From Paenibacillus aquistagni (GTDB lineage Bacteria; Bacillota; Bacilli; Paenibacillales; Paenibacillaceae): a DNA stretch of 64,000 bases. How positions within the stretch are numbered: position 1 is the stretch's first letter; each line of letters opens with the position of its first letter. The stretch is from positions 372,001-436,000 of the forward strand of contig NZ_FXAZ01000003.1 of NCBI RefSeq assembly GCF_900177815.1. The letters run 5' to 3'. Below the pieces are notes generated by a model. That model was given only the letters and a program-made list of their open reading frames with translations. It did not search any database and was not told the DNA's origin. Position numbers and translations under genes: made by a program. This document shows positions 1 to 8,643 of the stretch, in pieces.

Positions 1-1
1 G

Positions 2-181
2 ACCGAGATTGCAACTGTCTTGAACGTAAAGGATGAGTTCGAGAAGGCACTCACAACCGGTACGGTCGATCCGAAGGAATACCTGCCTAAAGCGATTGAG
101 AAATACAAAGCAGCAGGTATTGAGAAGATCATGGAAGAAGCTCAGCGTCAAATTGATGAGTGGAAAAAATCAAAAGAATAA
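2..181 (+). CDS. C-terminal end of an extracellular solute-binding lipoprotein (partial)
   Basis: The reading frame is open from the left edge to a TAA at 179-181, giving the last 59 residues. They align almost residue for residue with the end of the solute-binding lipoprotein encoded at 12294-13766: both carry a GTVDP motif, a K-A-(I/L)-E-K-(Y/F)-K segment and end in Q-I-D-E-W-K. It is therefore the binding protein of an Lpl-type oligosaccharide ABC importer, anchored outside the membrane. It lies 17 bases before a sulfatase gene and is probably in the same operon. The rest of the gene, and presumably its permeases, lie outside the window. Confidence 0.85.
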   Translation, partial: TEIATVLNVKDEFEKALTTGTVDPKEYLPKAIEKYKAAGIEKIMEEAQRQIDEWKKSKE

Positions 182-198
182 CGAAAGGTCGGTTATGA

Positions 199-1686
199 AT
201 GAAAAAGCCTAACATTGTCTTTATCGTGACAGATCAGCAGCAAAGAGGAACTCTTTCCTGCTACGATGCAGACACGTTATGCCAAACGCCGAACCTGGAT
301 CAACTAGCTAACGAGGGCATTGTCTTTGACAATGCCTACGCTAGTTTTCCAGTTTGTACTCCAGCTCGAGCGTCTATGCAGACGGGGATGTATCCATTTA
401 AGCATGGCATGCAGAACAACTCCTATTCACCAGGATGCCTGGTTAATGAATTGCCTCAGACGGATTATTTGCTCAGCCGCCAGTTGAAGCAAGCAGGTTA
501 TTCGGTTGGGCATACTGGAAAATGGCATTTAGGCCAAGGCGAAGTCGATCGTACCAAATTCGACCGCAACTTAAAGTATATTGAATTCCCTGAGCAGGCG
601 ATTCAGGCTCGTTCTATGCCGACAGACGTGGGTTATGAGGGAGATGATTTCCCAGGACATGGCGCGGGAGGCTGGAACTATCCGCAGTTCCGCGAGTATT
701 TGAAGGAAAATAACTTAGAGCTCACGATCGAGAATAAGATCAGCGGACATTACTATGGCCACTTTGCTGCAGAGGTCACTTCATCCGTGGAGACGACGAT
801 CGAGCATTATTTAACCGATCGTGCGATTCATTATATGGATCAGTTCTTGAACCGTGAAGAGCCGTTTATGATGGCGGTACACTTCTGGGGGCCGCATGAG
901 CCTTATATCGCTCCATCGGATACGCTTGACCTCTACCGGGATATGACGATTCCGCCATGGCCAAGCTTTGATGAGGATCAGACGGATAAGCCGAATATTC
1001 ATAATGTGAAGCGAAGCAAAGCCAAAGATTGGGAGAGCTTTGAACCCTACGTGAAGCATTATTATGCCGTTATGACCCATATTGACCGTCAGGTTGGACG
1101 TCTAGTGGACTATTTGAAAGAGAAGGGCATCTATGAAGATACCGTCATTATGTTCTGTGCCGATCATGGAGAATCACTTGGTGTGCACGGAGGACTTTGT
1201 GACAAGGGCTTCTTTATGTATGATGAGACGTGCCGCATTCCGCTTATCGTGAAACCACAGCAAGGAGGCGGTGAAGGCGGACGCAAGGCGCAGGAGATGG
1301 TCGGCACTTGTGATCTATACGCCACTATGCTGGATTATGCTGGCATCAAGGAGCTGCATCCTGGCGTTGACGGCCGATCAATGGTTCCTATCGTGGAGGG
1401 CTTTACGCCTGAAGACTGGCCGGATGCAGTCGTTACGGAATTTACAGGCCTCGGCAGCTTGCTCTACACTCAACGCATGATTCGCATGGGCGATTATAAA
1501 TATGTGTTCAACAGCGGGGATACAGACGAATTGTATCATCTTAAATCAGACCCTCATGAACTGAAAAATCTAGTATGCGATGAACAATATGGAGATGTGC
1601 TTCTTCATATGCGCAAGCGTCTTGAAGCATGGATGGAGGAGCATGAGGATCATCTGATAGTGGAATATCGCCATATGCGCTTGTAG
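199..1686 (+). CDS. Type I sulfatase (formylglycine-dependent), heparan/mucopolysaccharide-type
   Basis: 495 residues, the usual length for the alkaline-phosphatase-superfamily sulfatases. The N-terminus has the metal-binding start PNIVFIVTDQQ (Asp12). The signature C-T-P-A-R lies at residues 53-57, whose Cys53 is the residue converted to formylglycine. A GKWHLG motif and a later CADHGE metal motif complete the active site. It hydrolyses sulfate esters (or N-sulfate) on a sugar. No signal peptide is visible, so it would act in the cytoplasm on imported oligosaccharide. The ATG is preceded by GAAAGG. It follows a sugar-binding lipoprotein by 17 bases and precedes a second sulfatase, so both probably serve the same glycan. 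No sulfatase-maturating enzyme is in the window. The exact substrate cannot be read from sequence. Confidence 0.93.
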   Translation: MKKPNIVFIVTDQQQRGTLSCYDADTLCQTPNLDQLANEGIVFDNAYASFPVCTPARASMQTGMYPFKHGMQNNSYSPGCLVNELPQTDYLLSRQLKQAGYSVGHTGKWHLGQGEVDRTKFDRNLKYIEFPEQAIQARSMPTDVGYEGDDFPGHGAGGWNYPQFREYLKENNLELTIENKISGHYYGHFAAEVTSSVETTIEHYLTDRAIHYMDQFLNREEPFMMAVHFWGPHEPYIAPSDTLDLYRDMTIPPWPSFDEDQTDKPNIHNVKRSKAKDWESFEPYVKHYYAVMTHIDRQVGRLVDYLKEKGIYEDTVIMFCADHGESLGVHGGLCDKGFFMYDETCRIPLIVKPQQGGGEGGRKAQEMVGTCDLYATMLDYAGIKELHPGVDGRSMVPIVEGFTPEDWPDAVVTEFTGLGSLLYTQRMIRMGDYKYVFNSGDTDELYHLKSDPHELKNLVCDEQYGDVLLHMRKRLEAWMEEHEDHLIVEYRHMRL

Positions 1687-1891
1687 GCGGCAAGACTCAC
1701 GAATAGTCGAAAGAGAAGCTGGCTTAGTGTCGGAGGATCGATTGTCAGAATGTTGAATGTATAGTTGAAGATGAATCTCGCATTTCATAATGGCCACACA
1801 GCATCGAGGGAGATACTTCAGGAATGGTGTTAACGATAACTCTATATCATTCTTCGCAGACCATCTCCCTCCATAATGGATGGAGTGAATA

Positions 1892-3286
1892 ATGATGACA
1901 GATGCGGCAAGTACAGCTCCGGGTAAGAAGCGTCCGAATATTGTATTCATTTATTGCGATGATCTAGGCTATGGCGATCTTGGCTGCTTTGGCTCTGATG
2001 TGATTCGCACCCCTCACCTGGATGCTTTGGCAGAGCAGGGGGTGCGCTTTTCCCAGTGGTATTCGAACTCACCTGTATGCTCGCCATCTCGAGCCTCGCT
2101 TCTAACCGGGCAGTATCCAAAAGAGACGGGCATCGACCAGATTGTTGGCGGAGAACGGCATACGCCAGGAATAAGCCAACATGTTCCGTTGATCTCTGAG
2201 ATCTTGAAGCAGCAGTCGTATCGTACGGCGATCTTCGGGAAATGGCATTTGGGTGCAGCCCCTGAGTCTAGACCGAACGAACGCGGCTTCGATCAGTTCT
2301 GCGGCTTTTTAAGTGGATGCGTGGATTATTATTCTCATATTTTCTACCATGGCATGCCTGGGGTACAGAATACGCATGATCTGTGGGAGAATGAGAATGA
2401 GATTTGGGACAATGGTCAATATTTGACAGACATCATTACGGAGCGTTCTGTGGAATACATTCAGGAGCAGCGCGCGGCTAAGGAGCCGTTCTTCTTGTAT
2501 GCTGCCTATAATGCTCCTCACTATCCTATGCATGCGCCTAAGGAAGACATGGACCGCTATTCGCATCTCCCTTGGGATCGACAAGTCATGGCGGCGATGA
2601 TCTCTGCAGTAGACGATGGTGTGGGAGAAATTGTAGCGGCGTTAAAACGAGCAGACCAATGGGACAATACGCTTATCTTCTTCTCAAGCGATAATGGCCC
2701 ATCCTCAGAGTCTAGAAACTGGCTTGATGGACGCCAAGATGAATACTATGGCGGAAGCGCAGGCCTGTTCCGTGGACACAAGGCCAGCCTGTTTGATGGC
2801 GGCATTCGTGAGCCGGCTATTCTCTATGTTCCATCGTCGCTGCGTGAAGGAGAAGCCTGGTGCGATACCGACAAGCAGGAGGCTCCGGCTAGCTGGATCA
2901 AGACCAGTCATCCAGGACGAATCAGCCATGAGGTGGCGATGATGGCGGATATGGTGCCGACGGTGCTTGACTATGCTGGCGTGGAGGCGGATGAGAATGC
3001 GTTTGCAGGTCGGAGCTTGAAATCCATGCTTGAGCATGGCGAGGCTTCTCCGCATGAACGATTATACTGGGAATATAATAAACAGCTAGCGGTCCGCTCA
3101 GGGGACTGGAAGCTCGTATTGAACGGCAAGCTGGATTTCTTCAAGGATCAGCCGGATGAAGTTCATCTGTCTAATCTGAAAGAAGATCCAGGCGAACGAT
3201 TCAACCTTGCCGCTGATTACCCTGAGCTTGCAGCTGAACTGAGCGCAGATGTAAGGCGCTGGTATGCAGGGCTGTTGTCTTCATAA
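1892..3286 (+). CDS. Type I sulfatase (arylsulfatase A-like)
   Basis: 464 residues. It has PNIVFIYCDDLGYGDLGC at the N-terminus (metal-binding Asp23 and Asp24), the sulfatase signature C-S-P-S-R at 63-67, GKWHLG, and an SSDNGP metal motif in the C-terminal half. The tail (residues about 385-460) is the family's C-terminal subdomain with the NLKEDPGE motif. There is no signal peptide, implying cytoplasmic action on imported sulfated sugar. The start is ATGATG at 1892/1895 after GGATGGAG; either ATG fits. It is separated from the first sulfatase by 205 bases that hold no gene. The two enzymes differ strongly in sequence, so they are likely to remove different sulfate positions rather than being a recent duplication. 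Confidence 0.92.
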   Translation: MMTDAASTAPGKKRPNIVFIYCDDLGYGDLGCFGSDVIRTPHLDALAEQGVRFSQWYSNSPVCSPSRASLLTGQYPKETGIDQIVGGERHTPGISQHVPLISEILKQQSYRTAIFGKWHLGAAPESRPNERGFDQFCGFLSGCVDYYSHIFYHGMPGVQNTHDLWENENEIWDNGQYLTDIITERSVEYIQEQRAAKEPFFLYAAYNAPHYPMHAPKEDMDRYSHLPWDRQVMAAMISAVDDGVGEIVAALKRADQWDNTLIFFSSDNGPSSESRNWLDGRQDEYYGGSAGLFRGHKASLFDGGIREPAILYVPSSLREGEAWCDTDKQEAPASWIKTSHPGRISHEVAMMADMVPTVLDYAGVEADENAFAGRSLKSMLEHGEASPHERLYWEYNKQLAVRSGDWKLVLNGKLDFFKDQPDEVHLSNLKEDPGERFNLAADYPELAAELSADVRRWYAGLLSS

Positions 3287-3552
3287 TACAGGCATGGTTT
3301 CGCGTCCTCTCGACTTGTTAAGGGGGCGCTTTTTCTCCATGCTTGCAGTCGGTGTAATGGGTTGCCATTCGCTAGGAAGCTCGTTGTCAATATCTGCTTC
3401 TCACACAATGTTTAGATCTGTTGATAATGCTAGAGTAGGAATAGTCATATAATGAAGTTAATGATGTAGATTTGAACTTATGAACAACATGTAACTTCCT
3501 ATTAGGATGACGTCTGTTATAATCGTGTTGATATGAAGAGGAGGAATGAATC

Positions 3553-5001
3553 GTGATGAGCCATAAGGATGGGAACAATCCAGTATCCTCCGCTGAAGAC
3601 GAAGCACCGCATTCCTCGAAGATCCACCGCATGCTGGCTGTGATAAAAGAGAAATGCATGAAGCATCGTAAAGGGATTATTACTGCAGTTGCCCTAGTGG
3701 GCATATTAGGCGCAGGGTTCCAAGGCTACGCAGCCTGGTCTTTGCGGGATGATCGTTTGCCTGAGGGCTATCAGGTAATAGGAATTCAAGCAGGAGGCCT
3801 AACTCCGGCAGAAGTGAAGCAGCGTCTTGAAGAGCAGCTAGGCCATTGGAATGAGATCGCAGTTATGTTTGAGCCAGACCGCTCTGATGCTGCGCTGAAT
3901 AAATTGTTGAGCCGAACGTTTACCTTGCAGGAATTAGGCTTTGAGATCAATCAGGAGGAAGTGTTCCAACCGATCAAGGAATGGGAAGAAGGCGGATTCT
4001 GGACGAGGCTTGCTCTGAAGCGAGAGCTTAAAGGGGTGCATCAAGAGGCAGAGGCTGTGCTGAACGAGGATAAGCTTGTGAAGACAATGGAGCAAGCCTA
4101 TGGTGCGCTAATTGATCGCAAGCCCCAGGATGCTAGAGCCGATTATCAGAAGCCGCTCGCCCCTGTGTATATGGAAGAGCAGACGGGCATTGAGCTTGAC
4201 GAGCATAGTCTTAAGCAGATGCTGGCGAAAAAGGTTGCTTCTGAACTGAAGAAGGGCGATCAGCATGATCGATTGCTCATGCTTCGATTGCCGCTGATCA
4301 CGATGCCTCCAAGCACAACCGTGAAGATGCTGGAGGATCGTAAGCCCGATTCGCTGCTTGCGCGAAGCATCTATGATGTCAGCCATTTGGAGAAGAAGGA
4401 ACTTAAAGCCGTTGAAGCCAGTGCTTCTGCCCTCAATGGCAAGGTGCTAGTGCCAGGAGAAGATATGGAGGAGCGTGCGCTTGCTTTGCATGTAGAAGAG
4501 AAGCTGCAGCTTCAGGATTCAGAAGGCGTCTACCAAGCAGCAGCTGTATTGTATCAGGCCGCTCTAATGGGTGGGCTGGCTGTGACGGAACAGTCGCCAA
4601 GCTCCGCATCAGTATCGCAGATCGCTTCCAATGTATCGGATGCCAATGCGTCCTCTCTGCGACCGCAGATCATCATTCGCAACAATACAAAGGGTGACGT
4701 AGTGTGGCGAAGCGAGCTGCGGGATGGACAGCTTATTGTAGATCTTTATGGCAAGAAGGAGCCGGGCGTGACCTATGAGATTGAGACGATCCATGAGCAG
4801 AAGGCACCAGAAGACGCCGATGCGTTGCACCTTAAGCGCTTGTCGCTTGCAAAGCCAGAAGCTGCTGCCGAGCAGGAAGTGTCTGCTTCTTCATTACCGA
4901 AGGAAATCTACCGTATTAAGCGTATTGACGGGATGATCGTTCAGCGAGAGCGCATCTCGGTGTCCATGACGAGGCATCTAAGTTCGACCTATAGCTATTA
5001 A
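3553..5001 (+). CDS. Membrane-anchored protein with peptidoglycan-binding-like and degenerate VanW domain
   Basis: 482 residues. A cytoplasmic head of about 36 residues precedes one membrane segment (about 38-58), so the bulk is outside the membrane. Residues about 65-200 resemble the repeat domain that precedes VanW in YoaR-like proteins. Residues about 260-395 retain a VanW skeleton: a run of Ala/Ser, LNGKVLVPGE, a YQAAAVLYQAALMGGL helix, then IIRNNT and LIVDLYGKK. The usual VanW GGGICQ and tyrosine-rich motifs are missing, so the domain looks degenerate. A GTG at 3553 with AGGAGG eight bases upstream is the best start (ATG at 3556 is possible). A terminator follows directly. Function is unknown; a cell-wall role is inference from the domain pair. 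Confidence 0.7.
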   Translation: MMSHKDGNNPVSSAEDEAPHSSKIHRMLAVIKEKCMKHRKGIITAVALVGILGAGFQGYAAWSLRDDRLPEGYQVIGIQAGGLTPAEVKQRLEEQLGHWNEIAVMFEPDRSDAALNKLLSRTFTLQELGFEINQEEVFQPIKEWEEGGFWTRLALKRELKGVHQEAEAVLNEDKLVKTMEQAYGALIDRKPQDARADYQKPLAPVYMEEQTGIELDEHSLKQMLAKKVASELKKGDQHDRLLMLRLPLITMPPSTTVKMLEDRKPDSLLARSIYDVSHLEKKELKAVEASASALNGKVLVPGEDMEERALALHVEEKLQLQDSEGVYQAAAVLYQAALMGGLAVTEQSPSSASVSQIASNVSDANASSLRPQIIIRNNTKGDVVWRSELRDGQLIVDLYGKKEPGVTYEIETIHEQKAPEDADALHLKRLSLAKPEAAAEQEVSASSLPKEIYRIKRIDGMIVQRERISVSMTRHLSSTYSY

Positions 5002-5003
5002 TG

Positions 5004-5025
5004 AGCGGCGATTCGCCGCTTTTTG
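5004..5025 (+). terminator. Intrinsic terminator of the VanW-like gene
   Basis: A perfect 7-bp stem AGCGGCG / CGCCGCT with a 3-base loop followed by TTTTTG, immediately after the stop codon of the preceding gene. Confidence 0.85.
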
Positions 5026-5049
5026 TGAATGCGAAAAGTAAACGCTGCA

Positions 5050-5106
5050 CACAAAAGGACTGTCTCAAGTTCAGGGGGTATCCTGCATTTGCGACAGTCC
5101 TTTGTG
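5050..5106. repeat. 57-bp imperfect palindrome between convergent genes
   Basis: Arms at 5050-5064 and 5093-5106 are complementary (CACAAAAGGACTGTC against GACAGTCCTTTGTG, one unpaired A). The 28-base loop contains a second small inverted pair around CAGGGGG / CCTGC. It lies between the convergent VanW-like and NlpC genes. It may be a bidirectional terminator, but has no proper U-run; GGACTGTC ends also occur in insertion-sequence tips, so a small non-autonomous element is possible. Confidence 0.5.
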
Positions 5107-5179
5107 TTGTTTCAAACAAGCTGGTGGAGGGTAATAATGGTGAATCAAGTTATTTCGAACAGAACATCATATGAAGGTA

Positions 5180-6061
5180 TTATCCATTCACGCGCTTTGC
5201 GCCAACGTACGTTTTCTTGGACCAGTCAGAGCTGAGACTGGATTCGATGACGCTATAGGCTTTCCCAGATGAAGCGTGAATGTATTTGTTGTTCCCTGTA
5301 TAAATGCCGACGTGCGTAATGCGGCTGCCGCTTGCGGAGAAGAAGACGAGGTCTCCTTTTTCCGGAGCTTTAACGGAAGTAGTAAGCGATTTGTACATGT
5401 CATGAGCGGTGCGCGGCAAGCCGACCCCATTTTTTTGAAATACGTAGCCGACGAATCCAGAGCAATCAAAGCCCTTAGGAGACATGCCGCCCCAGACATA
5501 TGGAACACCTAGATAACTGTAAGCTGAATTCAAGACCTTAGAGGAGAAGCTGCTTGAACTGCTCACCGATACCTGAGCTTTGCCATCCATGCGTGTTATG
5601 GCAGGCAGTGTATTCAGTAGAGCAGAATCCCAAGTGTATTCCAAACCGTACTGGTCAATCAGGAATCGGAAGGGAATATAGGTGCTGCCGTTGTAGTTCC
5701 ACGGCTTATCATTCATTGCAACGGCTTGTCCATTGACTGCTGCCTGCTTCGAGCCTGTTGTAAGCGTAAGGCTCGTTTCTTCATTAGACATCGTAATTTG
5801 AATGTCGCCTGCTGTGGTTTTTTTCCACTGCAGATCATAGTTCATCACTTCGGAAAACTCGCGAATCGGCATATACATCGTATTGCCGCTTTCAAGGATA
5901 GGGAGTGTATGATCAAAGGTTACTTGTTGTTCGTTAATGGTCATGGTAACAGATTTATCTTGAGATGAGGCGTACACGGTCGATCCGTATGTACTATCCA
6001 TCCATAACATGCTTCCAAATAATGCGCCTGCTAAAAGTGTAACGCGTAATGCCGCTTTCAA
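5180..6061 (-). CDS. Secreted NlpC/P60 cell-wall hydrolase with copper-amine-oxidase-like N-domain
   Basis: 293 residues. A signal peptide (about 1-31, cleavage near TVYASS) is followed by a copper-amine-oxidase N-terminal-like domain (about 36-155, with MYMPIREFSEVM and TYIPFRFL repeats) common in Paenibacillus wall proteins. Residues about 172-293 form an NlpC/P60 papain-like domain with catalytic Cys200 (FDCSG), His250 (THVGIY) and His262 (YIHAS). It should cleave D-Glu-DAP or similar bonds in peptidoglycan stem peptides outside the cell. The start is TTG at 6061, chosen because AAAGGAGG lies 7 bases upstream and the signal peptide begins there. It is a single-gene unit on the minus strand. 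Confidence 0.9.
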   Translation of the reverse strand: MKAALRVTLLAGALFGSMLWMDSTYGSTVYASSQDKSVTMTINEQQVTFDHTLPILESGNTMYMPIREFSEVMNYDLQWKKTTAGDIQITMSNEETSLTLTTGSKQAAVNGQAVAMNDKPWNYNGSTYIPFRFLIDQYGLEYTWDSALLNTLPAITRMDGKAQVSVSSSSSFSSKVLNSAYSYLGVPYVWGGMSPKGFDCSGFVGYVFQKNGVGLPRTAHDMYKSLTTSVKAPEKGDLVFFSASGSRITHVGIYTGNNKYIHASSGKAYSVIESSLSSDWSKKTYVGAKRVNG

Positions 6062-6759
6062 ATGAGTTCCTCCTTTGCTGTCTCGCGGATTGTGAAGATG
6101 ACAAATCCGTCATCTTTTACGACAATAGCAATGCTATCATAATGCTTAAAGCCAGCCAATAGGCTGTATGAATCAATTATTACAACTTTGTCATAAACTA
6201 ATTTTCTTACAAAATTGTAACTTTGTCAAAGGGTAAAGGGAATGAAATAGAAGAGGATAAGGCTCCTATTTCCTATCGTTTACAATTGTTTAAAGGTTCT
6301 ATCGAAGAGCAAATCCAGTGCTGACAAGCGTTTGCTTTATATTGCAGTAGTTCAAAATTAGGATATTAATTCCATGCTAAAAAACGTGAACATGACATGC
6401 TGTTTGCTGTTTACCTCATGATTAGCAGATGAATCGTTTATTTTCAATAAAAAGTAGACGCAGAGAACTAGGACTTTAGCCAATACCATGTTTGCCTGAA
6501 TCAAATATCATGTCGTCGCGGATCTTTAAGCCGTGAGGTTTCTTGCAGCACCAGGTGGGATAGGGTTTTTGGAGGATCCTGTATCACGATGGTGTTATTT
6601 GGTGTGCGGTGATATTCGGCCTCGATAGAATGGGAATGATTTGGAGATGGTAACAAAGAGTCGTGTCAACGTGTTGAACAAGCTGTACGTTAGGGCAGAA
6701 TTACAGGTACAATGAGTTTACACAATCGTGTCAGCTTTTCACTAAAAGGGGACAAAGGC
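6062..6759. other. Divergent intergenic region (about 700 bases), no gene seen
   Basis: This AT-rich stretch separates the minus-strand NlpC gene from the plus-strand sensor kinase. On the minus strand TTGACA (rc of 6224-6229) and two TGACAAAGTTRYAA copies could form the NlpC promoter. A perfect 14-base palindrome TTACAAAATTGTAA is at 6207-6220 and ACAATTGT at about 6281-6288, possible operators. On the plus strand a TACAAT at 6708-6713 could be the -10 of the kinase gene. No reading frame with a ribosome site was found on either strand. Confidence 0.5.
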
Positions 6760-8616
6760 ATGTTCAGTCGGATTTATCAGAAGCATTTTAAACGTAAAGT
6801 CTTTAATAAGCTCATTTTAATTTATACGGTCATCACCATCGCTTCACTCGTGACGCTCGCGGTGTTTGCCTACCAATCCGTAGCAAGGGACGAGATTAAC
6901 AATTCTGTCTTGGACCAGCAGAGACATGTGGATCAGATGAATCGCTTCTTGAATCAAAAGGTAGAGAATGCACAGGTTCTGCTGCAGCAGCTGTATCAAG
7001 ACAATACGCTCATTGGGGATGCGGTGTACTTTTTAGAAAACGGATACGAGTCTTATATCCGCTACCGTCTTGACCAGTTCAGCGGCAGCATGAGCACGTA
7101 TCAGCGGGATTTTGATTCCTTTTATACAAACGCATTTTATCGAGATTCGGATATCAAAAATATCATTTTGTTCAGCAATCCGTTGACCTTTGCCTACATG
7201 TATACGGACAACGGTCGGAACAACAAACTGTACGATTGGGAAAATGGACACGCATCAGAAGCTTTTCTGCGTGATCGTTATCGCGATGGCGTAGTGAAGC
7301 TGCCCAGTGAAGCGAATGGCACTGATCAGCACGCAATTGGACTTGGCGATCCTGAGCAGCGCTACAGCTATGGCAATCAGCTCGTGACGGTTACGAACCG
7401 AATCTACAATTCGACGACTTTAACCACTGTGGGGACCATTAGTGTTGACTTTAGCACAGCAGGACTCGGGAGTCTGGTTGAAGATAATTCACGCGGTGCG
7501 AGATATGCGGTTCTAAATGATGAAGGCAAGTTCGTCTATCATACTTCCAACTGGAAGCTGGACAGCTTTAATAAGCAGGCAAAGGATATTCTTCATCTGC
7601 ATCAGAATCAGCCAGAGCGAATAAAGCTTGAGCAAGATGGATGGACGTATGTCACCGTGTCCAAGATCAACAAGCTGGGCCTTACGGTCATTGCGATGCT
7701 CCCACAGAAGGGAGCGACCGCACATTTGACCACGCTTCGCAATACGATCGGCATCGTATCCCTCGTCTGCACCGTTGGCGTGCTGCTCCTGACGATACTC
7801 GCCATGTCGCGCTTGTCCAAGCGCACGCAAAGCATCGTACATGCCATGAAGCAGGTCCAGGAAGGGAATTTGGACAATCCGATTATGGTCAAGGAGGACA
7901 GCGAAGATGAGCTGGGCCTTATTGCAAAGCAATTCAATCGCATGTGCGAGGATCTGAATTTGTACATTAATCGAGTATACAAGTCTGAACTGAAGCAAAA
8001 ACAAGCTGAGCTAGTCGCCTTGCAGGCGCAGATTAAGCCGCATTTCCTGTACAACACGCTGGAAGTCATTCGCATGAGAGCAGTCGCGAAGGGGGCGCAT
8101 GACGTCGGCGAGATGATATACAACTTGGCCTTGCTATTCCGCCATATGATCAAGGATAAGGCCATGATCAGCTTGAATGAGGAGATAGAGAACTGCAAGC
8201 GATATTTGGAGCTGACCCGATTAAGATACCGAGACAAGCTTCAGTATACGATTCAAGTCGAGGAGGGGCTCTTGGGCTATCCGATCATGAAGCTGTCCAT
8301 TCAGCCCATCATCGAGAACTATTTGATTCACGGCTTAGGGCTTGATCGAGCAGACAATCATATTGCCATAGAAGCCGCAAAGACGAAGGATGCCCTTGTC
8401 ATCACTGTCACCGATAACGGCCAAGGAATAGAGCCGCAGCGATTGGCGGCACTTCAACAAGAGCTGCTTGAATCCGATCTAAAAGATGAGGGCTCGCTTG
8501 GCCTCAAGAATGTGCTCAATCGATTGAAGATTCTGTATGGAGAAGAAGCACAGCTGACTATTAATAGTACGGTTGATGTCGGAACAACTGTAACGTTGAC
8601 ATTCCCCTTAATATAA
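6760..8616 (+). CDS. YesM-family sensor histidine kinase
   Basis: 618 residues from ATG 6760, which has AAGGGG eight bases upstream; an in-frame ATG at 6712 overlaps the likely promoter and lacks a ribosome site. One membrane helix (about 14-34), a long extracellular sensing region, a second helix (about 328-350), HAMP (350-405), then a His_kinase domain with the phospho-acceptor His428 in IKPHFLYNTLE, and a HATPase with NYLIHG, DNGQGI and SLGLKNV motifs. It autophosphorylates and passes phosphate to the AraC-type regulator encoded 27 bases downstream. The pair sits next to an LplABC importer, so it probably senses an external sugar and induces that operon. Confidence 0.95.
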   Translation: MFSRIYQKHFKRKVFNKLILIYTVITIASLVTLAVFAYQSVARDEINNSVLDQQRHVDQMNRFLNQKVENAQVLLQQLYQDNTLIGDAVYFLENGYESYIRYRLDQFSGSMSTYQRDFDSFYTNAFYRDSDIKNIILFSNPLTFAYMYTDNGRNNKLYDWENGHASEAFLRDRYRDGVVKLPSEANGTDQHAIGLGDPEQRYSYGNQLVTVTNRIYNSTTLTTVGTISVDFSTAGLGSLVEDNSRGARYAVLNDEGKFVYHTSNWKLDSFNKQAKDILHLHQNQPERIKLEQDGWTYVTVSKINKLGLTVIAMLPQKGATAHLTTLRNTIGIVSLVCTVGVLLLTILAMSRLSKRTQSIVHAMKQVQEGNLDNPIMVKEDSEDELGLIAKQFNRMCEDLNLYINRVYKSELKQKQAELVALQAQIKPHFLYNTLEVIRMRAVAKGAHDVGEMIYNLALLFRHMIKDKAMISLNEEIENCKRYLELTRLRYRDKLQYTIQVEEGLLGYPIMKLSIQPIIENYLIHGLGLDRADNHIAIEAAKTKDALVITVTDNGQGIEPQRLAALQQELLESDLKDEGSLGLKNVLNRLKILYGEEAQLTINSTVDVGTTVTLTFPLI

Positions 8617-8643
8617 GGAGACCAGAGGCTTTGGAGGACATAT

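Noticed and set aside
5136-5234. 32-codon plus-strand frame with GGAGGG upstream
   Set aside because: Second half is antisense to the NlpC gene; too short and with no recognisable sequence.
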